Source of the DNA: Anaeramoeba flamelloides | Taxonomy: Eukaryota; Metamonada; Anaeramoebidae | Reading direction: 5' to 3' | Length of the DNA: 64,000 nucleotides | NCBI GenBank assembly: GCA_027625915.1 | Contig: JANTQA010000023.1 | Location: 8,928,001-8,992,000 of the forward strand | Part shown: piece by piece, positions 32,823 through 45,897 of the stretch | Layout of the letters: each line of letters starts with the position of its first letter | How positions within the stretch are numbered: the stretch's first letter is position 1 | Position numbers and translations under genes: made by a program | The notes under the pieces: generated by a model | Seen by the model: the letters and a program-made list of their open reading frames with translations, nothing else | What the model was told of the DNA's origin: nothing | Databases searched by the model: none

Positions 32823-34735
32823 TATTAGTTTCAAATGTAAATAAAACAGAACAAAAAAATAAAATTCGATTAAAAATATCTTACTTATTTATCCAATAAG
32901 GAAATTGATTTCATTAAAAATAAAAAAAAAATATTCATAATTTTTGTTTTGATAGAATTTTGTATCTTAAGTGGTTGAAGCTGGATACATATTGTCTATT
33001 TTTTCGATAATTATAAATAACAAAAATACAAAAAAAAATAATTTTACTTATATTAATGTAAAATTATTTCAATAAAGTGTTTACTAATTTGGAAATACTA
33101 AAAAAAGAATAATCTTATTTTATTTAATAAAAAAATTTTTTTTTCATAAAAAACACTACAATTAAAAGTTTTTTGACGATTTCCAATTTATTTTTTTTTT
33201 TTTTGAAATTATTTCCTAAATCTTTAAATGTTTATACTAATCTTAAAGAATTAAATCTTATCTACTTGAGGAGATTTTTAGCAAAAATATTTGAATTTCT
33301 TAAAATAATTGTTTTTTTGTAGAATATTATTATTATTTTAAAAATTCCTCTTTTGACAAAATCAATTGAAGAGATTCTTTCAAAATATTCAATATTTATC
33401 TTTATCTTTAATTCCTTAAATAAAATGAAAAATAAATAATATATAAAGAATTTAGATATAAAACGAAACAAAAAGGAAGTTTGAAGCTTTATAAATGGTG
33501 CCTGCATTATTTGACAAAGTTAAATTATTTATTTTTGTTATTTTTCTTTTCATTTTTTTTATCAGATCATTTTTGATAATTTTAGTAAATTTTTTTTACA
33601 AGATTTTTATAAAAAAAAATACAAACTTTTTTTTTATTTTGATTCGAAAATCAATAGTTTTTCCAAATAAAACAGAACACTACTGTAAAAAAATCTTTAT
33701 AAACTCTTTTTCAGTTCAAGGTGTCTCGTTTCATTTAAAATTTGAATAAATTCTCTCAGTTTAATACAATATTCTCATCAAAATAAATTTTCAATTTGTA
33801 GATTTTTTTTTTTTTTTATTCGTTTCACTTTTCTTTTTGATTTTATATGTTTTCGTATTTTATTTTTTTTATTTGTATCTTTTCTTTTTTATTTTTTTTT
33901 TTTTAAAATTAAATTTGAAAAAATAAATGTTTGCGACTCCAAATTAAATTTAAGAAAAGTCAGGCTTTGTGTGTTCTTTTAAAATTCATTGGTTAAATAG
34001 TAAAAAATATTATTGTCAACAATTTTAATTTCCTAAAGAAATTGGGAAATTTTGGAAGAGACTTTCGAATTGAAATTCACAAAATTTTTTGAATATTTTT
34101 TTTTTTGGATAATCGTTTAATTAGTCAACTCATATCTTTTATGAATATAAAATCAAACATGAAGTTTATTATTTTTCTTATTTCTATTCAATCTTATTTT
34201 AGTTGATTCTTAAAAATAATTAAATTTTTCATTTTTGGTTGTGTATCTTGGTAGAAATCCAGTATATCTTCACTGGAACAATTTTCAAATAATATTTTGT
34301 GAATTAATGGATTTTAGTGATTTTGAAAATATTTACACATTCGTTTTTTAAATCACGGATAGAACTATTTACAATTTTCAGGAATATAAATAGTGAAATT
34401 TTACTTTTTCAATAAATTGAAAAATCAGAAATAACTTTTAGTAAAAAAATTATCAAATTTTTTGTTGTTGAGATAAATTCGAGTGTACGAATAGAATTGT
34501 TCTGAAAACGAAATTACTTAGATCTCACTATTTTGTGCTCACAAACTTTTTGAAGTTGATCTAAATCAATTGGTATAAAAATAATCATAACCAAACTGTT
34601 TATCTCTTTAATATGATGACAAATTATGTGGTTGCCTGAGGTTTTCAGACAATAAGATCAAAATTTGTACTCAACTAACGATAATACTTGCAGATTTGAT
34701 CATTATTTTTTTTATTTCTCCTTTCGTTCATTTTC
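32823..34735. other. Gene-free spacer before the DENN-RhoGEF gene
   Basis: A/T-rich. A lone TAAAC-type end (TAAACTCTTTTTCAGTTCAA) is at 33699-33725 with no partner found. Open frames of about 80 codons here are strings of Phe, Ile and Lys with no motif. Confidence 0.45.
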
Positions 34736-37700
34736 ATGAGTATTTCAGAATTTCGAACCACAACAAACCCGATCTTCAAATACTTTTATTCCTATGAACT
34801 AAAGATACCAATCATAACAAAAGGATCAAGTTATACTTACCAGACTTATGAAAACCGAATTACATTAAAAACTGTTTTTCCTCGAAACAAAAAAGATACC
34901 TCCTCAACGAATATCCAACCATTTTTATTTATTGATTTAAATAAACTGTGCAAAGAAAACAAAAAAAAGGAAAGTTATTTCACTATCGCCCTCACAAACG
35001 ATCTTCGGAGATACTATTGTTTTGTTCGGAGGAATTTTATTAATAAAAACAAAAACTGTTCTTGCGATGTTTTTGTTTCACACTACCGCTATGTGTCTTT
35101 TTTTTACCAAGCGCTCAAAGTGGTTAAGTTATTGAAAGCTACAAAGAATAATTCACTCACAAAATTTCTTACTGTTTTTTCAGACATCGTTATACCAAAA
35201 AAAGGAAGAACAATAAAAGTGGTTATTCCTGTCTCAAATAATCATCTTCAACAGGAAATTGTTTTTGAAACTAACACTGATTCCGATGAAAATTCTGACA
35301 CAACCCTACATTTCGAAGGAAAAGAAAAAGAAAAAGAAAAAGAACAAGAAAAAGAAAAAGAGAACAAAAATGACAAAAAACAAGACAAAGAAGAAGAAGA
35401 AAAAAAAGATCAGAACCAAAGAGAAAAAGAAAGAGGAATTGAAAAAGAAAAAGAAAAAGAAAAAGATGAATGGACTTTATTAGAAGAAGTGGATCAAGAA
35501 GGGCTATTAATAGAAACAAAAAGAGACTGCCAAGAATTTATGTTAACAAATTCCTTAATCGAAGTGGAAAATCAGGCCTATGAGTATTTGTTTCAAAAAT
35601 TCCATTTTTCAGGGATCTTAATAATCATTTTAAGTTTTTTTTTTGAAAGGAGGTGTATTTTTACATCATCAAATATTTCACTTTTAACAAATTCGATTCT
35701 TGCTTTCTTGAATCTGTTGTTACCATTCAATTGGGAGTACACGCTTATTTTGCTATTAAACAATAAGCTAATTCATCTGCTGACTGCACCCATTCCTTTC
35801 ATCATTGGGCTTCCCAAGGCAATCAACAACACGGAGGGGATTGAACTAGATATTAACGAAAAGTTCCTAATCGTTGATTTAGATAACGGCGATCTTCATA
35901 ACCCATTTGAAGATCTAGCTCATTTGGGTAATACCAAATTCTGGAAATTCGCAAATGCACTCCAAAATTTCCAGTCAAAGATCAACGAAAACCAAAAGAG
36001 ATCTGAAAAAATGATGAAAAAAAAAATTTTTAATAATCTTCAGAAGAACGAAAATTTGATCTTGGGCATTAATGACATTACTAATAAGTTTTATTTTGAA
36101 ATTTTCAAAGACTATGAAAAATGTTTCCATTTAAACCTAATGAATTTTCGATTTGATTTTGACTTTCAGCAATTTCAAAATATAGGCCCGAAAACATTAG
36201 TGAAATTTTTTGAAAATTTTCAAAAATCACAAATGCTTTCAAATTTTATTTACAAAAAAAGTGAAAAATTCTTTTTTTATAGCAAAAAATCGACTGAGGG
36301 AAAATTTGAATTATTATTTTGTGATTCCTTAAATCAAACCATCAAATCAAACCAGCGATTAAAAGTAACGATGGACAAAATGCAGTCCACACAGGAATTT
36401 ATTACAAACGTTTCAAAGGTTACTATTTCAAAAATTATTCTTCAAGAAAAAGTCACCAATTTGAATGTAAATTCAGCAATTAAGAATATAAACGGTTTTT
36501 ATAAAGATGGTATAATTAAATTAAAAAAATTGATCAAAGCACAAAATCAGAAACAGTTACAGATAGAATCAAAATTGGAGAAATTGGAAGGGGAAAAAAG
36601 TATAAGCGTAATGCTTACGGAAAAGGAAAACGAAATGAAAAATGAAAATGTAAATAAAAAGAAAGAAAATGAAAAAGAAATGCAAAATGAAAAAGAAAAA
36701 GAAAAAGAAAATGAAAATGCAAATAAAAAGAAAGAAAATGAAAAGGAAATGCAAAATGAAAAAGAAAAGGAAAAGAAAATGAAAAATGAAAAAGAAAAAG
36801 AAAATGAAAATAAAAAAGAAGAAAAAGAGATGGGGGAGGAAAAAGAAAAGGAAAAAGAAAGAAAGGTGGGTGAAAAAAGGGAAGAGAGATACATAGGATC
36901 AAATGAAAAGCTGGAAGAGAGCGGGGAGAATTCGAAGGAGGTGGAAACAGAAAAAATTAAAAAAAATCAAAAAGAACGATCAGCTGTAATAAAGGGGGGA
37001 AGGGGCGCTAAAATTGTTAAGGGTAAGGAACTAGAAAGAGAAGAAGAATTAACAGAGTTAGAAAGGGTAAAGATAAAAGAAAAACAAATTAAACAGGGTG
37101 CTAAAATTTTACAAAATTTAAAAATAATATGGAAAAATGAATGCCAATATTTTCATTATCTCAAAATTATTGAGGGTGAATTTTTTACAGAAATTTTGGA
37201 AGGCCTCATTTTAAATGACCATGATTTAAGTGTTTTGTTTGGGAAATTTCCAACAATACTTGCCTTTCAAAACAAGATTTGTAACACATTATTTAATAGG
37301 ATTTGTAATTGGAAACAATCTGATTTGCTTAGTTCTTTTTTTCTTGAAATTGTAAAATGATCTCACCATTTTTTTTTTTTTTTTCCTTTTTTCTTTTATA
37401 ATCATTTTTTCAAAAACCTAAACCATTTTTAATTCTATATCCTATTATTATTTCATTATTATTATAATTAAACAATACATAGAATGAAGATTTTATAATT
37501 TATTTGGATTATATTCCTTATTTCCAAAATATCATAACTGTATATAATAGAGTTTACAATAATCTATTTTTTAAAAAATATCTAATTAAAAAAAAAATTA
37601 AATATTTAGGACAAGATATTTTTAGATTTTTATCCTTGCCAATTTTACATTTTGGATATTATGAAAAATTAATTCTTAAATGTAATCAGGAATTGAAAGG

Positions 37701-38465
37701 TAATAAAATTGAATTTGAAAATTTTAAAAAAATTAAATTGGAATTTAAAAATTGGAAACAAAAAATTTTATGTAATTCAAATTTAATCAAAATCCAAAAT
37801 CAACTTTTTTCAAAGATCGACCTATTGCCCACAAATAGAAAGCTCCTTTTAACTCGAAAATTCAAGATTTTTTCTCAAAATAAATTAATTCAAAAAGAAT
37901 TATTGGTTTTTGTAGACATTATTATAGTTACCAATCCACAAACATCGGATGCCTTAAACCCTGAACTATTTTATTTGAAAGACCTACAAATTATACAAAA
38001 CAAGCATCAGAACTGTAAGTTTTTTTTTTTTTTTTTTTGTTTGTTTGTTAGTTCATCCGAATTATATAATTGTATTATTTAATAATTTTTTTTTATTATT
38101 AATTTATATGTATATACTATTTATTTATTAAAGCTTTTTTTGATTGTAACAATTCCATAATAATCCAGACAAAATATTCAGATTTTACATGTGTTTTTGA
38201 TAATTTAGAAAAAAAAAAAGAAATCATATCGCTTTTAATATTAAATCAACAAGTTCAAAAAAATAAATTTAATCTACTCCATTTAAAGGAAGGGGATTTA
38301 TCAAGATGTATGAAATGCAATAAAAAATTCGAGGAAAAGGATCAAAAGCACATTTGTCAAAAATGTAAATTTATTCTTTGTTCAGATTGTTTTATATTTA
38401 AATCGGGTTTATTGTTTTTTATAAAAAAAAAAAAATATTGTTATTTTTGTAATCAAAAAAAATAA
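34736..38465 (+). CDS. DENN-DH-PH-FYVE-like dual GTPase exchange factor
   Basis: Three exons, 34736-37351, 37483-38014 and 38182-38465, join in phase (introns 131 and 167 nt, GTAAAA...ATAG and GTAAGT...TCAG) into about 1,143 residues. uDENN about 1-175; KE insert about 195-248; cDENN about 290-385 with FFFERRCIFTSSNISLLTNS, PFNWEYTLI, APIPFIIGLP and FLIVDLDNGD; dDENN-like to about 560; a second KE insert about 620-715. DH about 792-990 runs across the first intron: NECQYFHYLKIIEGEFF, LFGKFPTILAFQNKI, then after splicing YIPYFQNIITVYNRVY and FLSLPILHFGYYEKLILK. PH about 1000-1085 (LLLTRKFKIFS, LVFVDIIIVTN, FTCVFDNLEKKKEIISLL). Zinc finger C1092/1095, C1108/1111, C1116/1119, C1136/1139 in FYVE spacing, but with KHIC in place of the PI3P-binding RRHHC. 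Expected roles: Rab exchange (DENN) and Rho exchange (DH-PH) at membranes. Confidence 0.88.
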
Positions 38466-38635
38466 CAATAAAATAATTATAACCAAATGTATAAAAATAA
38501 TAATAAGAATAAATGGTTATTTTGACGATAATTATTATACACATTTGTTTTTATTTCGTAAAATGATTATATATATATATTCATTTAATTTATCAGGTTT
38601 ATTCAAAATAAAGCATTTTTTTTGAAAAATCAAAG

Positions 38636-39100
38636 TGATTTTTATTTTTTATATTTTTTACTTTTTACTTTTTACGTTTTTCAAATTACCTTTTTTAAAT
38701 TGTTTGGATTCTCTCTTTTTTTTTTTTTATGTTTTTTTTTTTTGGGGGGGTATTGGCGAAAAAAAAAAAAACATAATTGGAGTTGTTCAACTTGGAGATT
38801 ATTAGATCTTCAACAAATTTGTATTAACTGTAATAAATGGGGGGATGGGATATATGGAAGTGATTTAAAACCAATGGGGGTAAAATGAGTATATTTTTAT
38901 ATAATATAGTTATTTGGTGCTTGGATTAGGATTCTACTATATTTTTTTAAAAATAAGATTTGGGAAACTGAAGAAAAAAAAAAAGAAAGAAAATACTTCT
39001 TCTTAAAAACCTATGCTTTATCAATGTACCTAATAAATAGTGATCTAATGAAAAACTTATAAAATTTTACATATTTCATTTGATATTGGGTATTTTCAAA
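38636..39100 (+). repeat. Dispersed 0.45-kb repeat, copy 3
   Basis: Shares TTTACTTTTTACGTTTTTC, TTGGATTCTCTC, GATTATTAGATCTTCAACAA, AATAAGATTTGGGAAACTG and ACTTCTTCTTAAAAACC with the copies at 15.1 and 28.4 kb. It begins about 170 bp after the DENN-RhoGEF stop and ends next to the TAAAC-end element at 39122. It contains a T(12)G(7) run at 38732-38750. Confidence 0.6.
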
Positions 39101-39121
39101 GGGTGGAGTATTATATATATA

Positions 39122-39831
39122 TAAACTCTTTTTCAGTCAAAGTGCAAACATTTTTTTCAAATATCAATTATTTTGATAATTGGTCTTTGAAGAAAAAATA
39201 AGAAATAAGAAGAATAATTTACATGAAATAATTGTTGATATATGTATGAAAGAAAACTAATTAATCAATATATTTTCTTAAAAATTGAAAAACTCAAACT
39301 CTTAGGGAGACATTGAGAAAAACAACAAGGTACGTTTTGTACTTCTAAAGGTATTTCAATAATAAATAGGAAGCATTTTTTACTTCCTTTTTCATACTTT
39401 TCTTTTTTAAATAGAGACCAAAAATACCAAAAAACTTCGTTTGGAGACTTGATTTCTAAAAGAAAAGTATAGAAAATGAAATAAAAATGAAGTGAAAAAT
39501 TTTCACATTTATTAAATAAATATCTGGATCGAAGATCAAATAGAATTCCAATAGAAGTCAATATGAATTCTCAACAATCATTTTGATGATTTCAATAACC
39601 TTAGAATAACACATTTTTACCAAGTAATTATTGATCTTACAAGAAAAAATTTTTTTGCAACTAAATTAGGTTTAAAAAAAAAATCGAAAAAAAAAAAACA
39701 AAAATTTGTAAAAATGATTTCAATTTTGAAAATTTCCAAAATAATTTTTTTCTTCTAATATCTATGCAAACCTTTAACCACATGTATCTCACCTATTACA
39801 AATAAGTCCCTTTGACTAAAAAAATAATTTA
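39122..39831. mobile_element. TAAAC-end element, 710 bp, copy 2
   Basis: Colinear with the copy at 12929-13632 over almost its whole length. Ends are TAAACTCTTTTTCAGTCAAA and, read back, TAAATTATTTTTTTAGTCAA. It is inserted in a TATATA tract and directly abuts the next element at 39836. Confidence 0.85.
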
Positions 39832-39835
39832 TATA

Positions 39836-40910
39836 TAAACCCCATTCCAAAAATTTGGACACATCCGAAATCAAAAATAAGCAAAATAAAAACTCAGTTT
39901 ATTATATTTTTCGAAACGTAATATAAAACTACATTTAAGTCGTCAAGTTTTAATGTTTTTATAAGTAATTATTTTTATCCAAATAAAAGAAAAAAATATA
40001 AAAGGAAAAAAAAAATCGATGAGTCCAAAATAATGAAACAAGCTGAACAAAAATAGTATTGGTAAATATGTTGAAATTTATAAACATGTTAGCCTTAAGA
40101 AAAATACTGAAAAACTCTTTAATCTGACTAATCAAAATTATGAAATTTATTGTTCTTGTCAAGAATTTTTCATTAAAGCTCTTATGGTTAGAAAAATGGT
40201 CGGTTAAAAAGAAAAAATTGAAAATAAAAAATTGAAAATAAAAAGGTCCTAAAATAGTTAAAAAAAGGATACAAATTCGGGTACGTAGTGCCCCACTCTT
40301 CGGAGGTAGTGTCTAGGTTTTTTTTAATTCAAAAGAATTTAGCAAAATCAAAGAATTACTCCAGTCTTTTAAATTAAAAAAAACCTAACGGCCGTGGAAT
40401 ATCAATTTATTAATCACGGTTTGTGGAATCTTGATTTATTACTGGTAATAATGCTATCTGGTTTTTACTCCTCTTGTTCCAGGATGTGGATAATTTTTAA
40501 TTTGTTAATATAAATGATATAATATTTTTTTTTACTTATAATTTTAAATATTTTTCTTCTTCGCTTTTTTATTTAGTAAATTTTCTTTGATTACTCCTTT
40601 CTCATATTAAATATAAATAAATAAATATATTGAAATTTCACTAACAATAGTTGATCTATCAAATGATAAGATAACGTCGAAAAATTGCATGTGATTTTCC
40701 AATTTAACAAACTCAACACCAAGCTTCTATCAATCATTGAAAAAAATTTTCAAGATCGAACGAAATAGATAAGGTAACTGGAATATGAAATGAAAACAAA
40801 ACAAAAAATGAAATAATTTGTAAAATCAAAATTATTCTCATATTGGGTGTAAAGTGGAGTATTGATATTCTTTTAATAGTTTAAACTGTGTCCAAATTTT
40901 TGCAATTTTG
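39836..40910. mobile_element. TAAAC-end element, about 1.07 kb
   Basis: The left end is TAAACCCCATTCCAAAAATT then TGGACACA. The right end near 40890-40910 reads back as AAAATTGCAAAAATTTGGAC. Internal parts match the opposite-strand element at 31696-32231. A (TA)n run at about 40915-40939 follows. The longest frame inside (67 codons, minus strand) is not a recognisable transposase. Confidence 0.7.
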
Positions 40911-40913
40911 TAT

Positions 40914-41735
40914 ACATATATATATATATATATATATATCAAATAATATTCTCTTTTGAAATTATTTTAATTTGAAAAAAATAGTTTGATGAAATTTAGT
41001 GGAATATTTCCACTAATTGAATAAGTTTCTATTATGAATTTTTCGTAATATGTTCTTTAAAAGATTTCCAAAATATGGAGAAAAAATTGCAAACTCTTTT
41101 TTCTACAAAACTCGATATCGTATATTTTCAGACAAAATTGAGATACATTGAATTGAAAAAAAAAATTACATGTAATAAAATACAGTGTAAACAATTTTTT
41201 CTTCTATAGATGATTCTAATGATAAAACCTCTTTTGAAAAAAAAAATTATTATCACTAATAAAATAATAACCACCAAAGTTCGCCCTTACAAAATCTAAG
41301 GGAAAATATGATCAAAAATTTTAATATCAATAATTAAATTAATCTATTACAAATAAGTAAATTGGAGTGGTATTAATAATCAATAATGTTAGTTAAAGAT
41401 TTTTTGTACTTAAATAATGGTGTATATTTCAATTTAATAAAGATTATATAAAATTACTTTTAATTCCATTTATTTTTTTAAAAAAATAACTTCTAGTTAG
41501 ACAAGAAATTAAATTACTTTATTAAAAGAAATTATTGTCATATACTCGAATTTTTTAAAATGGAAGGGAACAATAAATAAACCACCCAACCTCTGGTATA
41601 CAGAAAAAAACGTCAAATTTAGTTTTTACTTTTTTCTAATATTCATTTTTTTTATCTCTTATATTCTCGTTTTTCTTTCTCTTTTACTAATAGTTTTTTT
41701 AAATAATATATATTTCTTTACATTTTTAGACATCA
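40914..41735. other. Gene-free spacer
   Basis: A/T-rich sequence beginning with a (TA)n microsatellite (about 40915-40939). No gene or repeat copy recognised. Confidence 0.45.
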
Positions 41736-42299
41736 TAAACCCCATTTCACTCAAAGGGGCCTAACCAAAAATGAAAAAGTTACTTTATTTTTCAGAATCA
41801 GCCAAATTAACAATTTTTTCAAAATAAGAGAAATAACAAACTTCAGATTAAAGTCAATAAACATAAAAGTAAAGCCTGAACAAACCATAAATTTAAAAAA
41901 AAAAAAAATGATAAAAAAATTTTTAGGTGACCTTTGATTGGAACGTCTCGTGCAAAATTCTCAATTTCTATCGGAAATTAAAATTGTTGAAAATAATATT
42001 TTTTACTTGTTAATGTATGAATTTTAAAAGAACAGGTAAAGCCTAACTTTTCTTAATGTTAATTTGGAGTTTCACACATTTTTTATTTCAAATCTAATTT
42101 TTAAAAAAAATAAAAAAGATAAAAAGAAAGCAAAATATAAAAAAATTACAAAACAAAAAAACAAAATTTTACTAAATGAGAAAAAATGATTTTGATCAAA
42201 AAATTGAAATTTTAGTTTGAGAAGAATAATGAATTAAGCCTATAGAATATATTCTATTTCTTCAATAAAACTGGGCTGTTTTGACTGGAAAAGGGTTTA
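41736..42299. mobile_element. TAAAC-end element, 564 bp
   Basis: The left end TAAACCCCATTTCACTCAAA then GGGGCC and the right end read back TAAACCCTTTTCCAGTCAAA then ACAGCC form the terminal inverted repeats. The ends resemble those at 12.9 and 39.1 kb, but the interior differs. No coding content. Confidence 0.7.
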
Positions 42300-43539
42300 T
42301 AATAGTAGGTTTTGACAAATAACAAAACTTATTCTTTTTTTCCTATTTTGTATCCTAAGTACAAAAATTGATAGAAAGTGGTTGGGTATTAAAATCTGTG
42401 CGGATATTATGTATACCGGTTTTTTACATTATTTTTCAATTCGAAGATAAGACCAAAATATTTTTGAATTAACTATCGTAATACAATTAGAAGGTTTTTT
42501 TTAGGTGGCTAGTTATCCATAATACCTGTTTCAAAAAGAAAAGAAAAAAAAAACTGTGGGAAGTATATCTCACCCAAGGTATTTCTTATAATTAGTCTCT
42601 TTATCTCTTGAGATGAAAATGAATATGCTTACTTCCAAAATTTTGGGTATTTGAAATTCAATTGTATCGGATTCTTAATTATCAGTTAGTGTAGGAAACC
42701 AGAGCTAGTATGAATAAAACTTGTTTTTTGAAATATGTTTCTTCGAAACTAGATAAAACTCATCTTTAGGAATAATTATTGGCTTACAAAAACCAATATC
42801 TGGTTAGGAAGAACGATTTGATCAGGTAAAATTTAGATTGCCTAAAAAGTATGAACTTATATAGTTCTTCTAGATTTAGGGCAGTAAAGGGTATAATTGC
42901 ACACCAACCCTTTAACTGGTTTTAAGTTATCACAGGGTTCATATTTTGATTCTTTTTTATAAAAAAAACACAAAATAAGTCTTTTTTTGATTGCATTGAA
43001 TCAAATGATTCTTTTTTCACCAATGATAAGTCTCAAATTATTTCTTGTTTACATTAGTTTTTACAAAGAATCACATCATTCACAAAATTTAATAATTAAT
43101 TATTTTTTTTTACTAATATCAAAAGGAATAATATAAAATCTCAAAAAAATAAATATTTAAGGTTTTTCTTCTTGGGATTTGAGTTTATATCACCTTTTCA
43201 TCAATCCTGAAGTTTTTAAGTTTTTTATTCAACCTGATAAGAAAATTATTTTTCTTTGAAATGGAATCAAAAGATTTTTTTTTTTTATAGATTTTTGATA
43301 CCAAATAAAAAATCTTTTTTTGATTCCATGGAATCCGAATAAAATAATTTTTAATATTTTTGAAAAATTATACTTAAAAGGGACTTTAACAAGAGGAAAA
43401 TGTTTGATAAAAAATGATTCCATTGGAATCATTTAAATATTATAATTCCAAATTTTAATTTTTTGAAATTCTAAAAATTCCAAAAATGGAATCATTTTGG
43501 GAACTCTGGTTATCATAATTATTTATTATGGGATATTAC
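42300..43539. other. Gene-free spacer
   Basis: A/T-rich. At 43000-43500 a motif of TGATTCCAT/ATGGAATC type recurs several times in both orientations (for example 43259, 43319, 43416, 43428, 43487), which suggests short inverted repeats. No gene recognised. Confidence 0.4.
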
Positions 43540-44095
43540 TTAAGGTTTACAATCCCTGAAACTGGAAAAAAGATTATCTTGTATTGGGTGTGGCAACTTG
43601 TTATTTTGGTTCTTAGCTGATCGATCCACAACTAAGTTTGGATCGTATAGGTGGTTGAAAAAGGCTATTTTTGTCATTTTATTTTTTTTTTTTCCTAAAT
43701 CCGAATTGGTGAGTCTAAGACTAATTAATTGGAAGATATTTAATTAGTAATTGAGTTTTTTTTTTTCTGTGTTGAAATTTTTATTTACGCTTTGTATTAT
43801 TTGATGCTTGTAAAAAAAGTTTTTTTTTATTTACTCCTAATTCTGTAAAAGGAAAATGATAATTTCAATTGACAACCCAAAAATTAACACTTTCAATTCA
43901 ATACCTTCCAATCAATAAATCTTAAACTCATCAATTCGGATTTCGGTAAAAAAAAATAAAGTGCCATTTTGAACCACTCTTAAAACCCATACCAAGCACA
44001 AGATCGATCAGATACGAACCAAATTAACAAGTCACTACACCCAACTCAAGATAATCTTTTTTTTCAAATTTCAGGGATTGTAAACCTAAAAACGA
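43540..44095. repeat. Fold-back element with arms of about 200 bp
   Basis: The left arm (about 43545-43745) includes GGTTTACAATCCCTGAAA, AAGATTATCTTG and CTGATCGATC. The right arm (about 43885-44090) is its reverse complement, including AATCCGAATTGATGAGT read back. A spacer of about 140 bp separates them. Divergence between the arms is moderate. No coding content. Confidence 0.8.
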
Positions 44096-45118
44096 TTCTA
44101 AACCAGATTTTTTTAATTATTTTTTATAAAATCAAAGGCTATTATATCAATTACCGATTCAAAGAAGTTCAATCAGTTTTTCAAAATAAAAAGTTGTGTT
44201 TCAATTTTTACGAATACCTTTACTTTAAATGATCAAACAACACAATCTGAAAATAAGGTATTGGTTTCATAGTGACTGTGCTTGCAATTTACCAAATTAT
44301 CTCAGCACAATCTGTTTCCAATCTCATCTTGATATTAAATAAAAACAGATCTTTAATAGATTCTGCAATTTGGATCAAAAAATCATTTGATGTCATTTTT
44401 TTGATGGAAAATTCAAAAGAAATTTTGAGATATGTAAACTTAAACACTCTAATTATGAAACTTAGGTCTGAAATTGAAAAATGTTCAAAAAATTTCTTCC
44501 TTTAAAAAGACAATCAATTCAAACACTCTCAAAAAACAACTTTAACTTTTGAAGATCACAGCGTCTATTGGTTTTGACCATTTTGTTAACTTTGAATTGA
44601 TACCTTGTGTCCAGAATTTAGATAAATTTTTATAAAAGAATCATAATTTTGTCTTTGTGATTTTTTTTTTTTGAATTGAATTTCCCCTCCATAATTAAGA
44701 GGAGAGAATTTACTCTATTTTTTTTTGGAAAGGAATTCCCGTTCCTAAATACCCAACATGATTAAAATTCATAAAAAGATTTTTGTGAATATTCGGAAAT
44801 TTTTTGTGTGATTTCTAATAAATTTAAAATCAAATCCTTTTTTTTGAAGAATCAATTTTTGAAATTATAACCCACTAACTAATTAGAATGATGGTTAATC
44901 AAATTAAATTTGTTCAAAACGAGATTCAATCAATCAAAAAAACAAGATTTAAAAGTATCATATTCCAAACTCATTGTAAAGCTCTTAATAGTATTATTGT
45001 TTTTCAAAAAAAGTTGATCTACTAGGGTTATCAAACAATTACTCGAATATTCTGTAGAGAGACCATACTTTAAAGAACTTTAGGTAAGTTTATAACTAGG
45101 CTCATAAAAAAATGGATA
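44096..45118. other. Gene-poor spacer
   Basis: No firm gene. An open stretch at 44272-44505 (about 77 codons, after a TTTCATAG acceptor-like site) has fairly balanced composition (for example QIISAQSVSNLILILNKN). It has no recognised motif and no partner exon, so it is left as unproven. Confidence 0.4.
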
Positions 45119-45824
45119 CAGTAAGTTCCACTTTTGAAAAACGAACTTTGAATGAAATTTAAGATACAGAAAAATCTTAAATTAAGCTACTTCTTTTGAA
45201 ATTATTTTTAACACAAATTAAAATTATTTGCCTTAATTTGAATTTTTTGTGTCTTAAATTTCCTTGAAAGTTTGTAATTTAAAAGTGGAACACAAGAGTA
45301 AATATAAAACTGGGATCGAAATTTTTTTTATTGTTCAACAAATTCAAAATTTTCTTAAATTTCGATTTTTGGTGTTTAGAAGTCTCTAGGACGTCTAGTT
45401 TTCGAGATATTGCCCAAAATCGATTTCATATACAAATTTTTTAATTGTGATTTTTCACAGCTATTTTGTGCAATAACTCGAAAAATATAAGAGCCCCAAA
45501 AAAATGAAAAATTGAGATTGTTTTTATATTTTTTATATAGTGGCCCCATAGATTAAAATGAAAATTAAAGTTTTTTTTAATTGTAGGTTTTAGTATATAT
45601 AAATAATTTAAAATCTTCTACTCATCACACGGAAAAAACTACTTAGTTACCATTATTTATCCGAATTTTGGTACCTTAAGAGGATTTGAATTTTTGAAAA
45701 AAAAAATATTGAAAAGATTTAAAGGTAAATTCAGGTAGCAAACATATATACTTAAATTGATCAAATTATATATAAAAATTTAAAAAAAAATAAAAAAAAA
45801 ATATTAATTTAATTGATCTTTCAA

Positions 45825-45897
45825 GTGTTCTAACTCCGGCTACACACTTTTCAAATTTTGAGATCTCGGTGCTCTACCGCTGAGCTAATGAGTAATT
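45825..45897 (-). ncRNA. tRNA-like sequence, left palindrome arm
   Basis: Minus strand carries TTAGCTCAGCGGTAGAGCA, an excellent tRNA D-arm/A box with a perfect GCTC/GAGC stem. Downstream, GGAGTTAGAACAC is at the B-box position but is degraded. Acceptor stem and anticodon arm do not pair, so it is a tRNA-derived pseudogene or Pol III-promoter fragment. It points away from the palindrome centre. Confidence 0.55.

Noticed and set aside
37504-38082. A separate RhoGEF gene starting at 37.5 kb
   Set aside because: No ATG in frame, a TAG directly before 37483 that fits an acceptor, and the missing first half of the DH domain is at the end of the DENN exon.
44272-44505. A small gene
   Set aside because: Open and fairly balanced, but it starts with no ATG and has no recognised motif and no splice-supported partner.
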